From an uncultured Flavobacteriaceae bacterium (GTDB taxonomy: Bacteria; Bacteroidota; Bacteroidia; Flavobacteriales; Flavobacteriaceae), in contig CALHCC010000129.1 of assembly GCA_937930675.1 (NCBI GenBank), forward strand, positions 1 through 38,458: DNA of 38,458 bases, written 5' to 3'. Positions 27,798 to 35,837 of the stretch are shown in pieces. The number at the start of each line of letters is the position of its first letter. Position 1 is the stretch's first letter. The position numbers and the translations under genes were made by a program. The notes beneath the pieces are model-generated. The model saw nothing but the letters and a program-made list of their open reading frames with translations, was not told where the DNA came from and made no database searches.

Positions 27798-28997
27798 ATG
27801 TTAAGAGTTTCTAATAAAGGTCGTGCTATTCCTGAGTCTCCAATTCGTAAATTGGTTCCTTATGCAGAAGCTGCCAAGAAACGTGGTACAGAAATATTTT
27901 ATTTAAACATTGGTCAGCCAGATATTAAAACACCAAAGGTCGCTTTAGAGGCTATCCGAAATTTTGATATGGATGTCTTAGAATACTCTACTTCTAACGG
28001 TTCTGAACAATATAGAAACAAATTAGTAGCGTATTATAAAAAACACCGTATTGCATTAAATAGCGAACAAATATTAGTTACGACAGGTGGTTCCGAGGCC
28101 TTGTATTTTACCATCGCTAGTATTACAGATCCTCAAGACGAAATTATTATTCCAGAACCTTTCTATGCCAATTACACCAGTTTTTCTATTGCCGCAGGGG
28201 TCAATGTAATTCCTATCAATACAAGTATGGAAAATGGTTTTGCACTACCTACTGCTGCCGATTTTGAAGCCTTAATTACACCTAGAACCAGAGCTATTTT
28301 AATATGCAACCCTGGAAATCCTACAGGAACCTTGTATTCTAAAAAGGAAATAAAAGCATTAAAAGATTTAGTTGTAAAATACGATTTATTTTTAATTGCT
28401 GATGAAGTGTATCGTGAATTTGTGTATACGGATGAAGGTCATTATTCTATTATGGAGGAACCTGGAATGGATAGAAACGCCATTATGATCGATTCTACTT
28501 CCAAACGATATAGCATGTGTGGAGCTAGAGTGGGTTGCGTAGTTTCTCGTAATCCTGAACTAATTAGTACGGTGATGAAAATGGCTCAATCCAGATTATG
28601 CCCGCCTACCATTGCACAAATTGCCGCAGAAGCTGCTTTAGAAACTCCACAAAGTTATTTTGATGAAGTAAAAGCTGAGTATATTGAGAGACGAGATATA
28701 TTAATTGAAGAATTGTTAAAAATTGAGGGGGTGCATGTTGTAAAACCCAAAGGTGCTTTTTATTGCTTGGCCGATTTACCTATAGATAATGCTGATAAAT
28801 TTGCTCAATGGATGTTAGAAAACTATGAAAACCATGGACAAACCGTAATGGTTGCTCCTGCTAGTGGGTTTTATTCAACGCCAAACATTGCCTTAAATCA
28901 AGTAAGAATTGCATACGTCTTAAAAAAAGAAAAACTAATTAGGGCTGTAGAGATTTTAAAAGATGCTATTAAAATATACAATCAAAGAACTGTTTAA
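27798..28997 (+). CDS. PLP-dependent class I/II aminotransferase (aspartate aminotransferase family)
   Basis: 399 residues from the ATG at 27798, MLRVSNKGRAIPESPIRKL. The track adds 13 codons ending in NKTDN that lie in the promoter region. Fold type I marks: LNIGQPDI (39 on), NPGNPTG (171-177), Asp202 and Tyr in ADEVYREF, and the PLP Lys236 in STSKRYSMCGARVG with the phosphate-binding Arg. The C-terminal substrate Arg is in LNQVRIAYV. It probably transfers amino groups between aspartate (or an aromatic/keto acid) and 2-oxoglutarate. proC lies 89 bases downstream, and the two may be one amino-acid metabolic unit. Exact substrate not determinable by eye. Confidence 0.93.
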   Translation: MLRVSNKGRAIPESPIRKLVPYAEAAKKRGTEIFYLNIGQPDIKTPKVALEAIRNFDMDVLEYSTSNGSEQYRNKLVAYYKKHRIALNSEQILVTTGGSEALYFTIASITDPQDEIIIPEPFYANYTSFSIAAGVNVIPINTSMENGFALPTAADFEALITPRTRAILICNPGNPTGTLYSKKEIKALKDLVVKYDLFLIADEVYREFVYTDEGHYSIMEEPGMDRNAIMIDSTSKRYSMCGARVGCVVSRNPELISTVMKMAQSRLCPPTIAQIAAEAALETPQSYFDEVKAEYIERRDILIEELLKIEGVHVVKPKGAFYCLADLPIDNADKFAQWMLENYENHGQTVMVAPASGFYSTPNIALNQVRIAYVLKKEKLIRAVEILKDAIKIYNQRTV

Positions 28998-29086
28998 TCG
29001 TTAAATCGTGGAAGTGTTGATTTGTTAAATTAATAACACAAAACATCAACTAAACGACTCAACAAAAAACAAATAAACATAAAAAA

Positions 29087-29884
29087 ATGAAAAATATTGT
29101 AGTAATTGGTGGTGGAAACATGGGATTTACCTATGCCGAAGGAATATTTAATGCAAAGATTGCAAACATCCAAATTATAGACAAATCTGTTGAGAGAATT
29201 GCGGAAATTAATGCAATGGGTAAAATGAAGGCAACAGATTCTTATGCTATTTTACAAGATGCTGATATTATATTCTTAGCGGTAAAACCTCAAATAGCTC
29301 CTCTTGTTTTTACAGACATCAAAACCGTTGTAAATAAAAATCAATTATTTGTTTCTGTAATGGCTGGAATGACGATGGAGACCATTCAACAAGGCTTAAA
29401 CATTGATAAGGTTATAAGATGCATGCCTAACCTACCCGCTTCTATTCAATTAGGAATGACCACCTATGTAGGTTCTAAAGAGGTTTCTAAAGAAAGTTTA
29501 GATTTAGTAGGTTCAATTTTAAAATCTACAGGAAAAGCTTTTGAGGTAACTAACGAAGATATGATTGATAATACTACAGGAATTTCTGGTAGTGGGACCG
29601 CCTATATTTTTTACATGATGAATGCTTTAGCAGAAGCTGCTAAAGATTTTGGATTTACACCAGAGCAAGCAAAAACACTAACATCTCAAACCTTTGAAGG
29701 TGCTATAGAATTGTACAAAAGAAACGATATTAGTTTAGAAGAATGGATGAACAGAGTAGCTTCCAAAGGAGGAACTACTAGAGAGGCTTTAAACAGTTTT
29801 GAATACAACAATGTACATCATTACATTAAAGAAGGTACTGTGGCTTGCGTAAATAGAGCTAAAGAACTAGCGGAGAATAAATAA
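29087..29884 (+). CDS. proC: Pyrroline-5-carboxylate reductase
   Basis: 265 residues, normal length. The Rossmann motif is IVVIGGGNMGFTYAEGI. AVKPQIAPLVF, SVMAGMTMETIQ, VIRCMPNLPASIQLGMT, and the family signature TGISGSGTAYIFYMMNALAEAA...FEGAIELYK...VASKGGTTREALNSFE are all present. It makes proline from pyrroline-5-carboxylate with NAD(P)H. Proline is also an osmoprotectant, relevant in marine settings. It lies 89 bases after the aminotransferase on the same strand; the intervening DNA holds an imperfect inverted repeat (gttgat...atcaac) and no clear promoter. Confidence 0.97.
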   Translation: MKNIVVIGGGNMGFTYAEGIFNAKIANIQIIDKSVERIAEINAMGKMKATDSYAILQDADIIFLAVKPQIAPLVFTDIKTVVNKNQLFVSVMAGMTMETIQQGLNIDKVIRCMPNLPASIQLGMTTYVGSKEVSKESLDLVGSILKSTGKAFEVTNEDMIDNTTGISGSGTAYIFYMMNALAEAAKDFGFTPEQAKTLTSQTFEGAIELYKRNDISLEEWMNRVASKGGTTREALNSFEYNNVHHYIKEGTVACVNRAKELAENK

Positions 29885-29975
29885 ATCTGTATTTTATTTT
29901 AGGACAACACTCTCTAAAGAGTTACAATAGTTTTTCTCTCTTATTTTTTAGATTAAACTCTTCTCTTAAAATAAT

Positions 29976-29983
29976 TACTTTTG
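29976..29983 (+). promoter_or_regulatory. -7 box (TACTTTTG) of nth
   Basis: A perfect TAnnTTTG match 17 bases before the nth ATG, implying a leader of about 11 bases. No TTG at -33. Confidence 0.5.
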
Positions 29984-30000
29984 ATTAGAAATTTATAGAC

Positions 30001-30657
30001 ATGTTAAAACAAGAAAAAGTAGCATTTGTATTAAATACTTTAGAAGATTTATACCCTGAAACTCCTATTCCCTTAGACCACAAAGACCCATATACGTTGT
30101 TAATTGCCGTTTTAATGTCTGCACAAAGCACAGATGAACGCGTAAATATTTACACTCCTAAATTATTTGCAAAAGCAGACAATCCATACGATATGGTAAA
30201 ATTAAGTGTAGAAGAAATTAGAGAAATTATTAAACCGGTAGGACTCTCTCCTATGAAATCTAAGGGCATCCACGGTTTGTCTAAAATATTAATTGAAAAA
30301 CACGACGGAAAAGTTCCTGCAAATTTTAAAGATTTAGAAGAATTACCAGCCGTAGGCCACAAAACTGCCAGTGTAGTTATGAGTCAGGCATTTAATATTC
30401 CTGCATTTGCGGTAGATACACATATTCACAGACTCATGTTTCGTTGGGGTTTAAGCAATGGTAAAAGTGTAGAACAAACGGAAAAAGATGCCAAACGTTT
30501 GTTTCCGGAACATACTTGGAACAAATTACATTTACAAATTATTTATTACGGTAGAGAATACTCTCCTGCTCGTGGTTGGGATTTAGACAACGACATGATT
30601 ACCAAAAAAATAGGTAGAAAAACGGTGATAAATGAATACTATAAAAAGAAGAAATAA
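30001..30657 (+). CDS. nth: Endonuclease III, cysteine-free (no iron-sulfur cluster)
   Basis: 218 residues. The HhH-GPD module is complete: LEELPAVGHKTASVVMSQAF with catalytic Lys121 and FAVDTHIHRL with Asp139, and LIAVLMSAQSTDERVN at the N-terminal side. It removes oxidised pyrimidines from DNA and nicks the abasic site (bifunctional, via Lys). Where E. coli Nth has the C-x6-C-x2-C-x5-C iron-sulfur loop, this protein reads YSPARGWDLDNDMITKKIGRK, and there is no cysteine in the whole sequence. Enzymes lacking the cluster exist in some lineages. Ends in a strong terminator that also overlaps the small gene on the other strand. Confidence 0.95.
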   Translation: MLKQEKVAFVLNTLEDLYPETPIPLDHKDPYTLLIAVLMSAQSTDERVNIYTPKLFAKADNPYDMVKLSVEEIREIIKPVGLSPMKSKGIHGLSKILIEKHDGKVPANFKDLEELPAVGHKTASVVMSQAFNIPAFAVDTHIHRLMFRWGLSNGKSVEQTEKDAKRLFPEHTWNKLHLQIIYYGREYSPARGWDLDNDMITKKIGRKTVINEYYKKKK

Positions 30658-30696
30658 ATCTAAGGTTAGACATTAATTTTTGTCTAACCTTAGATT
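30657..30696. terminator. Bidirectional terminator between nth and the small minus-strand gene
   Basis: Perfect 16-bp stem aatctaaggttagaca / tgtctaaccttagatt, loop 30673-30680, followed by T-rich sequence. The stop of the 50-codon minus-strand gene falls in the loop. Confidence 0.85.
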
Positions 30697-30825
30697 TTTA
30701 ATGAGATTACCTTGCTGGTAAATTTCAAAAGATTTAGAATAATTTAACAAAAAAGAAATGGTTTCTTTTTTAGGGTTCTTGCGTAAATTTTGCTTTTCAA
30801 AAGCTCTTGTGTAGTTTTTTATCAT
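30673..30825 (-). CDS. 50-residue conserved small protein downstream of the ECF sigma factor
   Basis: This frame is too short for the ORF track. It reads MIKNYTRAFEKQNLRKNPKKETISFLLNYSKSF..., 50 codons with ATG and TAA. It is basic, soluble and helical. The pattern 'FLLNYSKSFE' preceded by 'KNPKKETI' matches my memory of small flavobacterial proteins in which 'kkeTI.FLLnYSKal.v' is conserved. It starts 58 bases after the sigma-factor stop on the same strand, so is probably cotranscribed. Its last codons and stop lie inside the terminator hairpin shared with nth. No anti-sigma membrane features, so it is not a classical anti-sigma factor. Function unknown. Confidence 0.7.
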   Translation of the reverse strand: MIKNYTRAFEKQNLRKNPKKETISFLLNYSKSFEIYQQGNLIKNLRLDKN

Positions 30826-30883
30826 ACTCAGGGTTTTATTTTTAAAACGCAAAACACCCGTATTTATTATCTCAAAATTCTAA

Positions 30884-31471
30884 TTAATTAGACAATACAA
30901 TTTCTTTTTCTTCTATAATTCTTCTTAAATTAATTAAAGCATATCGCATTCTACCTAAAGAAGTATTAATACTTACATGAGTCTGATCTGCAATTTCTTT
31001 AAAGCTAAGCCCCATAAAAATTCTCATTCTTAATACCTCTTGTTGATCTTCTGGTAACGTAGCTATTAAACTTACTATTTTACGCAACGTTTGCTCCTGC
31101 TCTATTTTGTCTTCAATATTAGCATCTTCTAAACCTATAAAATCTAACACATCATAATCTTCTGTGGCGTATTTGGTATTTTTTCGTTTTTTATCACGAT
31201 AATAATCCATGGTTAAATTATGAGCAATACGCAATGCCCAAGGTAAAAACTTACCCTCTTCATTGTACTTCCCTTTTTTTAACGTATTGATGATTTTAAT
31301 AAAAGTATTTTGAAAAATATCATCTGCTAAATCTCTATTTGCAGTTTTTGATAAAATGTATCCAAAAATTCTTTGTTGATGCCTTTTAATTAATATTGAT
31401 AAACAAAACTCATTTCCCTTAATGTACTCAGAAACAAGCTCCCCATCCTGTTTAAGATGTAGTGAATCCAT
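30884..31471 (-). CDS. RNA polymerase sigma factor, ECF (sigma-70) family
   Basis: 195 residues. Region 2 (about 15-95) contains LIKRHQQRIFGYILSKTANRDLADDIFQNTFIKIINTL (core-binding and -10 recognition) and FLPWALRIAHNLTMDYYRDKKRK. Region 4 (about 125-185) has LPEDQQEVLRMRIFMGLSFKEIADQTHVSINTSLGRMRYALINLRRIIEE, a helix-turn-helix for -35 recognition. It directs RNA polymerase to a specific regulon. No anti-sigma gene follows; only the small 50-codon gene does. It is divergent from uvrA (190-base spacer). Confidence 0.95.
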   Translation of the reverse strand: MDSLHLKQDGELVSEYIKGNEFCLSILIKRHQQRIFGYILSKTANRDLADDIFQNTFIKIINTLKKGKYNEEGKFLPWALRIAHNLTMDYYRDKKRKNTKYATEDYDVLDFIGLEDANIEDKIEQEQTLRKIVSLIATLPEDQQEVLRMRIFMGLSFKEIADQTHVSINTSLGRMRYALINLRRIIEEKEIVLSN

Positions 31472-31661
31472 AAATAATAAATCTTTTAAAATTTAAGTAA
31501 TTCTAAAGTATAGGCAGTTGATTTAGGTTAATATCTCAATATTACAAAAAATATACTAAAAAATTCCTATTTAGATTTATTAATCTTAAAGTTTTATCCC
31601 ATAGATGAGTATTTCATATCAATAAAAACAATTAATTTTACCAGCATTCGAAATCATTCAT

Positions 31662-34451
31662 ATGAACCAACCCATAGAACAATTATCTCCTAAAGAATAT
31701 ATTATTATTAAAGGAGCTGGACTTCATAATTTAAAAAATATTGACGTAGCCATTCCTAGGAATAAGCTAGTAGTTATTACAGGTTTATCAGGTTCTGGTA
31801 AATCTAGTTTGGCTTTTGATACCTTGTATGCAGAAGGACAACGTAGGTATGTAGAAAGTTTGTCTTCTTACGCACGTCAGTTTTTAGGAAAACTCAACAA
31901 ACCTAAGGTAGATTATATTAAAGGAATTGCTCCTGCTATTGCTATCGAGCAAAAAGTAAATTCATCCAATCCGCGTTCCACCGTAGGTACGACGACTGAA
32001 ATATACGATTATCTTAAATTATTATTTGCTAGAATTGGAAAAACCATTTCTCCCGTTTCAGGAAATCAAGTAAAAAAAGAAACTGTTTCAGATGTCTTAA
32101 ACTATCTTAAAAGTTTAGAATTAAAAACCAAATTAATCTTATTAGCTCCTTACGATTTAGGGGCTAGAGATCCTGAAAAAGTATTACAAATTTTAGTACA
32201 ACAAGGTTATGCCAGAATTAAAGTTAATGACGACGTTGTACGAATTGAAGACGTAGACCCCCAACAAATCACCACTAATACCAAGCTACAATTGGTGATT
32301 GATAGAATTGTAATTAAAGACGATGAAGATTATTACAACCGATTGGCAGATTCTATACAAACCGCTTTTTACGAAGGAAAGGGAATTTGTACATTAGAAA
32401 ATTTAACTACCCAAATACACAGAGAGTTTAGTAATAAATTTGAATTGGATGGGCTTACTTTTTACGAACCCAACACTCATTTTTTTAGCTTTAACAATCC
32501 GTATGGAGCATGCCCTACGTGCGAAGGTTATGGAAATGTAATGGGCATAGATCAAGAACTGGTCATTCCTAACACCGCACTTTCTATTTACGAAAACTGT
32601 ATTGCTCCTTGGAAAAGTGACAGCACCTTGGTGTACAAAGAAAAGTTAATGAATCATGCCTTTGAGTACGACATTCCCATTCATAAACCTTGGTTTGAAC
32701 TCACCCAAAAACAAAAAGATTTGGTTTGGAACGGCACACCATCTTTTGAAGGAATTCATTCTTTTTTTAACTTTTTAGAAGAAAAAAGTTACAAAATTCA
32801 GTTTCGTGTTATGTTGTCTCGTTACAGAGGAAAAACTACCTGTAAAACTTGCCAAGGAGCAAGACTTAGACCCGAAACAAATAACGTATTTATAGCCGAT
32901 AAAACCATCAATCAACTCATTAATTTGCCTATTGACGAATTGACGAGTTTTATGAAAAATTTAGAACTCAATCAGTACGATCAAGTAATTGGAAAAAGAT
33001 TGTTGGTAGAAATTAACAACAGACTTCAATTTTTAGACAACGTAGGTTTAGGATATTTAACCTTAAACAGAGCCTCTAATACCTTATCCGGAGGAGAAAG
33101 TCAACGTATCAACCTAGCCACCTCTTTAGGAAGTAGTTTGGTAGGCTCAATGTATATTTTAGACGAGCCTAGTATTGGATTGCATCCAAAAGACAGTTTA
33201 AAACTAATTAGCGTTTTAAAACAACTTAGAGACTTAGGAAACACGGTAATTGTAGTAGAACACGATGAAGACATCATGAAACAAGCCGATTATATTATAG
33301 ATATTGGGCCTGATGCGGGTGTTTTTGGAGGGGAGTTGGTTGCAGAAGGAACTTTTGATGAAATTCTTAAAAAAAACACCTACACAGCCAATTACTTAAG
33401 CGGCAAAGATGTAATTGAAGTTCCTAAAAAAAGAAGAACTTCTAAGAAAAAAATTAACATTGTAGGAGCTAGAGAAAATAACTTAAAAAACATCGACGTT
33501 CAAATTCCTCTAAACAGTTTGTCTGTAATTACAGGAGTTTCTGGTAGTGGTAAAAGTACTTTGGTTAAAAACATTGTATACCCTGCCTTACAAAAACACA
33601 TCTTTGGACAAGGAACCAAAATTGGAGAAGTTACCAAAGTAGACGGAGATTTAAACAGCATTAAACATGTAGAATTTATCGATCAGAACCCTATTGGTAA
33701 ATCTTCTCGTTCCAACCCTGTTACGTATATTAAAGCTTATGATGATATACGTGCCGTATTTGCCAATGAAAACTTATCAAAAGCAAGAAATTATCAACCT
33801 AAACATTTTTCTTTTAATGTAGATGGTGGACGATGTGAAACTTGTAAAGGAGAAGGAGAAGTAACTATTGAAATGCAGTTTATGGCAGATGTACATTTGC
33901 CTTGCGAAACTTGTGGAGGAAAACGTTTTCAGAAAGAAGTCTTAGAAGTAAAATTTAAAGACAAGAGCATTGATGATGTTTTAAATCTTTCTATTGATGA
34001 AGCTCTTGAATTTTTTACACAAGCCAAACAAACTAAAATTTGTAAAAAACTACAGCCTCTACAAGATGTTGGTTTAGGGTACATTGCCTTAGGACAATCT
34101 TCTTCCACCCTATCTGGAGGAGAAGCACAACGTATTAAGCTCGCTACATTTTTAGTAAAAGGAAACAAGCAAGATCCTACCTTATTTATTTTTGATGAAC
34201 CTACCACAGGATTGCATTTTCACGATATTAAAAAATTATTAACTTCCATGAATGCTTTAATAGACAACGGACATTCGCTTATTGTGATAGAACATAATAT
34301 TGATTTTATTAAATGTGCCGATTATATTATTGATATTGGTAAAGAAGGAGGGAAAAATGGCGGAAATGTACAAGGAATGGGAACTCCAGAAGCCTTACTC
34401 AAAATAAAAGATTCTTACACGGCACAATTTTTAATAGATAAATTACACTAA
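31662..34451 (+). CDS. uvrA: Excinuclease ABC subunit A
   Basis: 929 residues. Two ABC ATPase halves: Walker A at about 41-49 (GLSGSGKSS) and about 625-633 (GVSGSGKST), signature motifs LSGGESQRINLA and LSGGEAQRIKLA, Walker B VGSMYILDEPSIGLHP and LFIFDEPTTGLHF. Zinc modules: CPTCEGYG with CKTCQGARL, and CETCKGEGE with CETCGGKRF. AYRRYVESLSSYARQFL-type signature is present as GQRRYVESLSSYARQFL. It recognises bulky DNA lesions in nucleotide excision repair with UvrB. glsA starts directly after the stop (TAA ATG), and a third gene follows after six bases. Confidence 0.98.
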   Translation: MNQPIEQLSPKEYIIIKGAGLHNLKNIDVAIPRNKLVVITGLSGSGKSSLAFDTLYAEGQRRYVESLSSYARQFLGKLNKPKVDYIKGIAPAIAIEQKVNSSNPRSTVGTTTEIYDYLKLLFARIGKTISPVSGNQVKKETVSDVLNYLKSLELKTKLILLAPYDLGARDPEKVLQILVQQGYARIKVNDDVVRIEDVDPQQITTNTKLQLVIDRIVIKDDEDYYNRLADSIQTAFYEGKGICTLENLTTQIHREFSNKFELDGLTFYEPNTHFFSFNNPYGACPTCEGYGNVMGIDQELVIPNTALSIYENCIAPWKSDSTLVYKEKLMNHAFEYDIPIHKPWFELTQKQKDLVWNGTPSFEGIHSFFNFLEEKSYKIQFRVMLSRYRGKTTCKTCQGARLRPETNNVFIADKTINQLINLPIDELTSFMKNLELNQYDQVIGKRLLVEINNRLQFLDNVGLGYLTLNRASNTLSGGESQRINLATSLGSSLVGSMYILDEPSIGLHPKDSLKLISVLKQLRDLGNTVIVVEHDEDIMKQADYIIDIGPDAGVFGGELVAEGTFDEILKKNTYTANYLSGKDVIEVPKKRRTSKKKINIVGARENNLKNIDVQIPLNSLSVITGVSGSGKSTLVKNIVYPALQKHIFGQGTKIGEVTKVDGDLNSIKHVEFIDQNPIGKSSRSNPVTYIKAYDDIRAVFANENLSKARNYQPKHFSFNVDGGRCETCKGEGEVTIEMQFMADVHLPCETCGGKRFQKEVLEVKFKDKSIDDVLNLSIDEALEFFTQAKQTKICKKLQPLQDVGLGYIALGQSSSTLSGGEAQRIKLATFLVKGNKQDPTLFIFDEPTTGLHFHDIKKLLTSMNALIDNGHSLIVIEHNIDFIKCADYIIDIGKEGGKNGGNVQGMGTPEALLKIKDSYTAQFLIDKLH

Positions 34452-35369
34452 ATGGGCAGCTATAAAAACGCACTATCTTCTGTTTACAACAACCTAAAAG
34501 ATCTAGAAAGTAAGGGAGAAAAAGCTAGTTACATACCCGAACTAAAAAATATTGACGATACCTTATTTGGAGTAAGTCTGTATAGTTTATGTAATCAAGA
34601 AGTACATTTGGGTGATGCTACTACTTGTTTTTCTGTACAAAGTATTACCAAGGTGATTTCTTTAATAATGGCTTATAAGTTAGAAGGTACCAAATTATGG
34701 GAACGTGTAGATGTAGAACCCTCTGGAACTCCGTTTAATTCTTTAATATTGTTAGAATTAGAAAAAGGAATTCCTAGAAATCCATTTATCAACGCAGGAG
34801 CTATTGTAATTGCAGACATACTGCTAAGTCACTATTCAAATCCTGAACAAGAATTTTTAAATTTTGTGCATCAAATTAGTGGAGATACAAGCATTACCTA
34901 CGATGAAAACGTCTATCAATCCGAAAAAAGTGTTGCGTATAGAAATTACTCATTAATTAATTTAATGAAATCGTTCGGCAATATTCATAACGATATTGAA
35001 CGTGTGATGAACTTCTATTTTAAATTTTGTTCCCTTAGTATGAATACGAATCAATTAGCTAAACTATTTCTTTTTTTGGCGAACGATGGTATTTCTCCAC
35101 ATACTAAAGAACAAATTTTAACACCAAGCCAAACCAAAAGAATAAATGCTATTATGCAATTGTGTGGCTTTTATGACGAGGCTGGAGAGTTTGCCTTTAG
35201 AGTAGGCCTCCCTGGTAAAAGTGGTGTTGGCGGAGGTATTATTGCCATTCACCCTGGTAAATATAGCATTGCCGTTTACAGTCCCAAACTCAATAAAAAA
35301 GGAAATTCTTACAAAGGAATGGTGTTTTTAGAGCAATTAACCAGCGAGCTTAGTAGTTCCATATTTTAA
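34452..35369 (+). CDS. glsA: Glutaminase
   Basis: 305 residues, normal for the family. The serine-hydrolase fold signature FSVQSITKV holds Ser64 and Lys67 (S-x-x-K). VEPSGTPFNSLILLELEKGIPRNPFINAGAI is the substrate region, with the catalytic Asn in NAGA. SVAYRNYSLINLMKSFGNI, and the glycine-rich GLPGKSGVGGGIIAIHPGKYSIAVYSPKLNKKGNSYKG close the active site. It hydrolyses glutamine to glutamate and ammonia, which can raise intracellular pH. It abuts uvrA with no spacer, so is probably translationally coupled. A link between DNA repair and this enzyme is not established. Confidence 0.97.
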   Translation: MGSYKNALSSVYNNLKDLESKGEKASYIPELKNIDDTLFGVSLYSLCNQEVHLGDATTCFSVQSITKVISLIMAYKLEGTKLWERVDVEPSGTPFNSLILLELEKGIPRNPFINAGAIVIADILLSHYSNPEQEFLNFVHQISGDTSITYDENVYQSEKSVAYRNYSLINLMKSFGNIHNDIERVMNFYFKFCSLSMNTNQLAKLFLFLANDGISPHTKEQILTPSQTKRINAIMQLCGFYDEAGEFAFRVGLPGKSGVGGGIIAIHPGKYSIAVYSPKLNKKGNSYKGMVFLEQLTSELSSSIF

Positions 35370-35375
35370 CTGAAC

Positions 35376-35750
35376 ATGACAAAAAAAGAATTAAGACCCA
35401 TCTTAAGTAATGCTTTAATAAACAGCAACATGTCTGCTTTAGAGCAATTTCAGAACAGTGTACTAAGACCTGTTATCAAACTACAACATTCGTTAATTAT
35501 AGCCCTGTTTAACAAGTATCTTACACATGCTAATTTTAACACACAATCTTTAAATAATGAACAAATAAAGGAATTTATAAGAACTTCTATTTCTAAAAAT
35601 CAACACTTAAAAAATCAATACATTGGCTTAATTTCGGGTATGTTTACTAAAGATGAATTTGAACACTACTTAAGTAATTCTTCTGAATACGGAAAAAGAA
35701 TCATCCAAATGATTATCCAAAGATTACAAGACACTTTGATTGTGAACTAA
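35376..35750 (+). CDS. Small conserved hypothetical protein
   Basis: 124 residues, all helical in appearance, no signal peptide. MTKKELRPILSNALINSNMSALEQFQNSVLRPVIKLQHSLIIALFNKYL resembles a Bacteroidota family with the pattern 'kelRPiL..dLi..n.sa.E.FQN.tLRPviKLQhdlll..f..yl', sometimes mislabelled glyoxalase in annotations. No catalytic motif is visible. It follows glsA after six bases, probably in the uvrA-glsA transcription unit. Its recurring position is not known to me. Confidence 0.75.
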   Translation: MTKKELRPILSNALINSNMSALEQFQNSVLRPVIKLQHSLIIALFNKYLTHANFNTQSLNNEQIKEFIRTSISKNQHLKNQYIGLISGMFTKDEFEHYLSNSSEYGKRIIQMIIQRLQDTLIVN

Positions 35751-35789
35751 CTCAATTTCTTAAAAAACTCACATTTATCAACAATTCAT

Positions 35790-35837
35790 ATTTTTTATCT
35801 TAATTTAAACGCTATTATTTAATTTAAGATAAAAAAT
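35790..35837 (+). promoter_or_regulatory. Large AT-rich hairpin overlapping the start codon of the TPR gene
   Basis: Inverted repeat attttttatcttaatttaaa / tttaatttaagataaaaaat with one internal T-T mismatch and an 8-base loop (cgctatta). The right arm runs into the ATG at 35836. On mRNA it would bury the ribosome site and start codon; on DNA it could be an operator. It may also serve as a terminator of the preceding operon. Confidence 0.55.
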
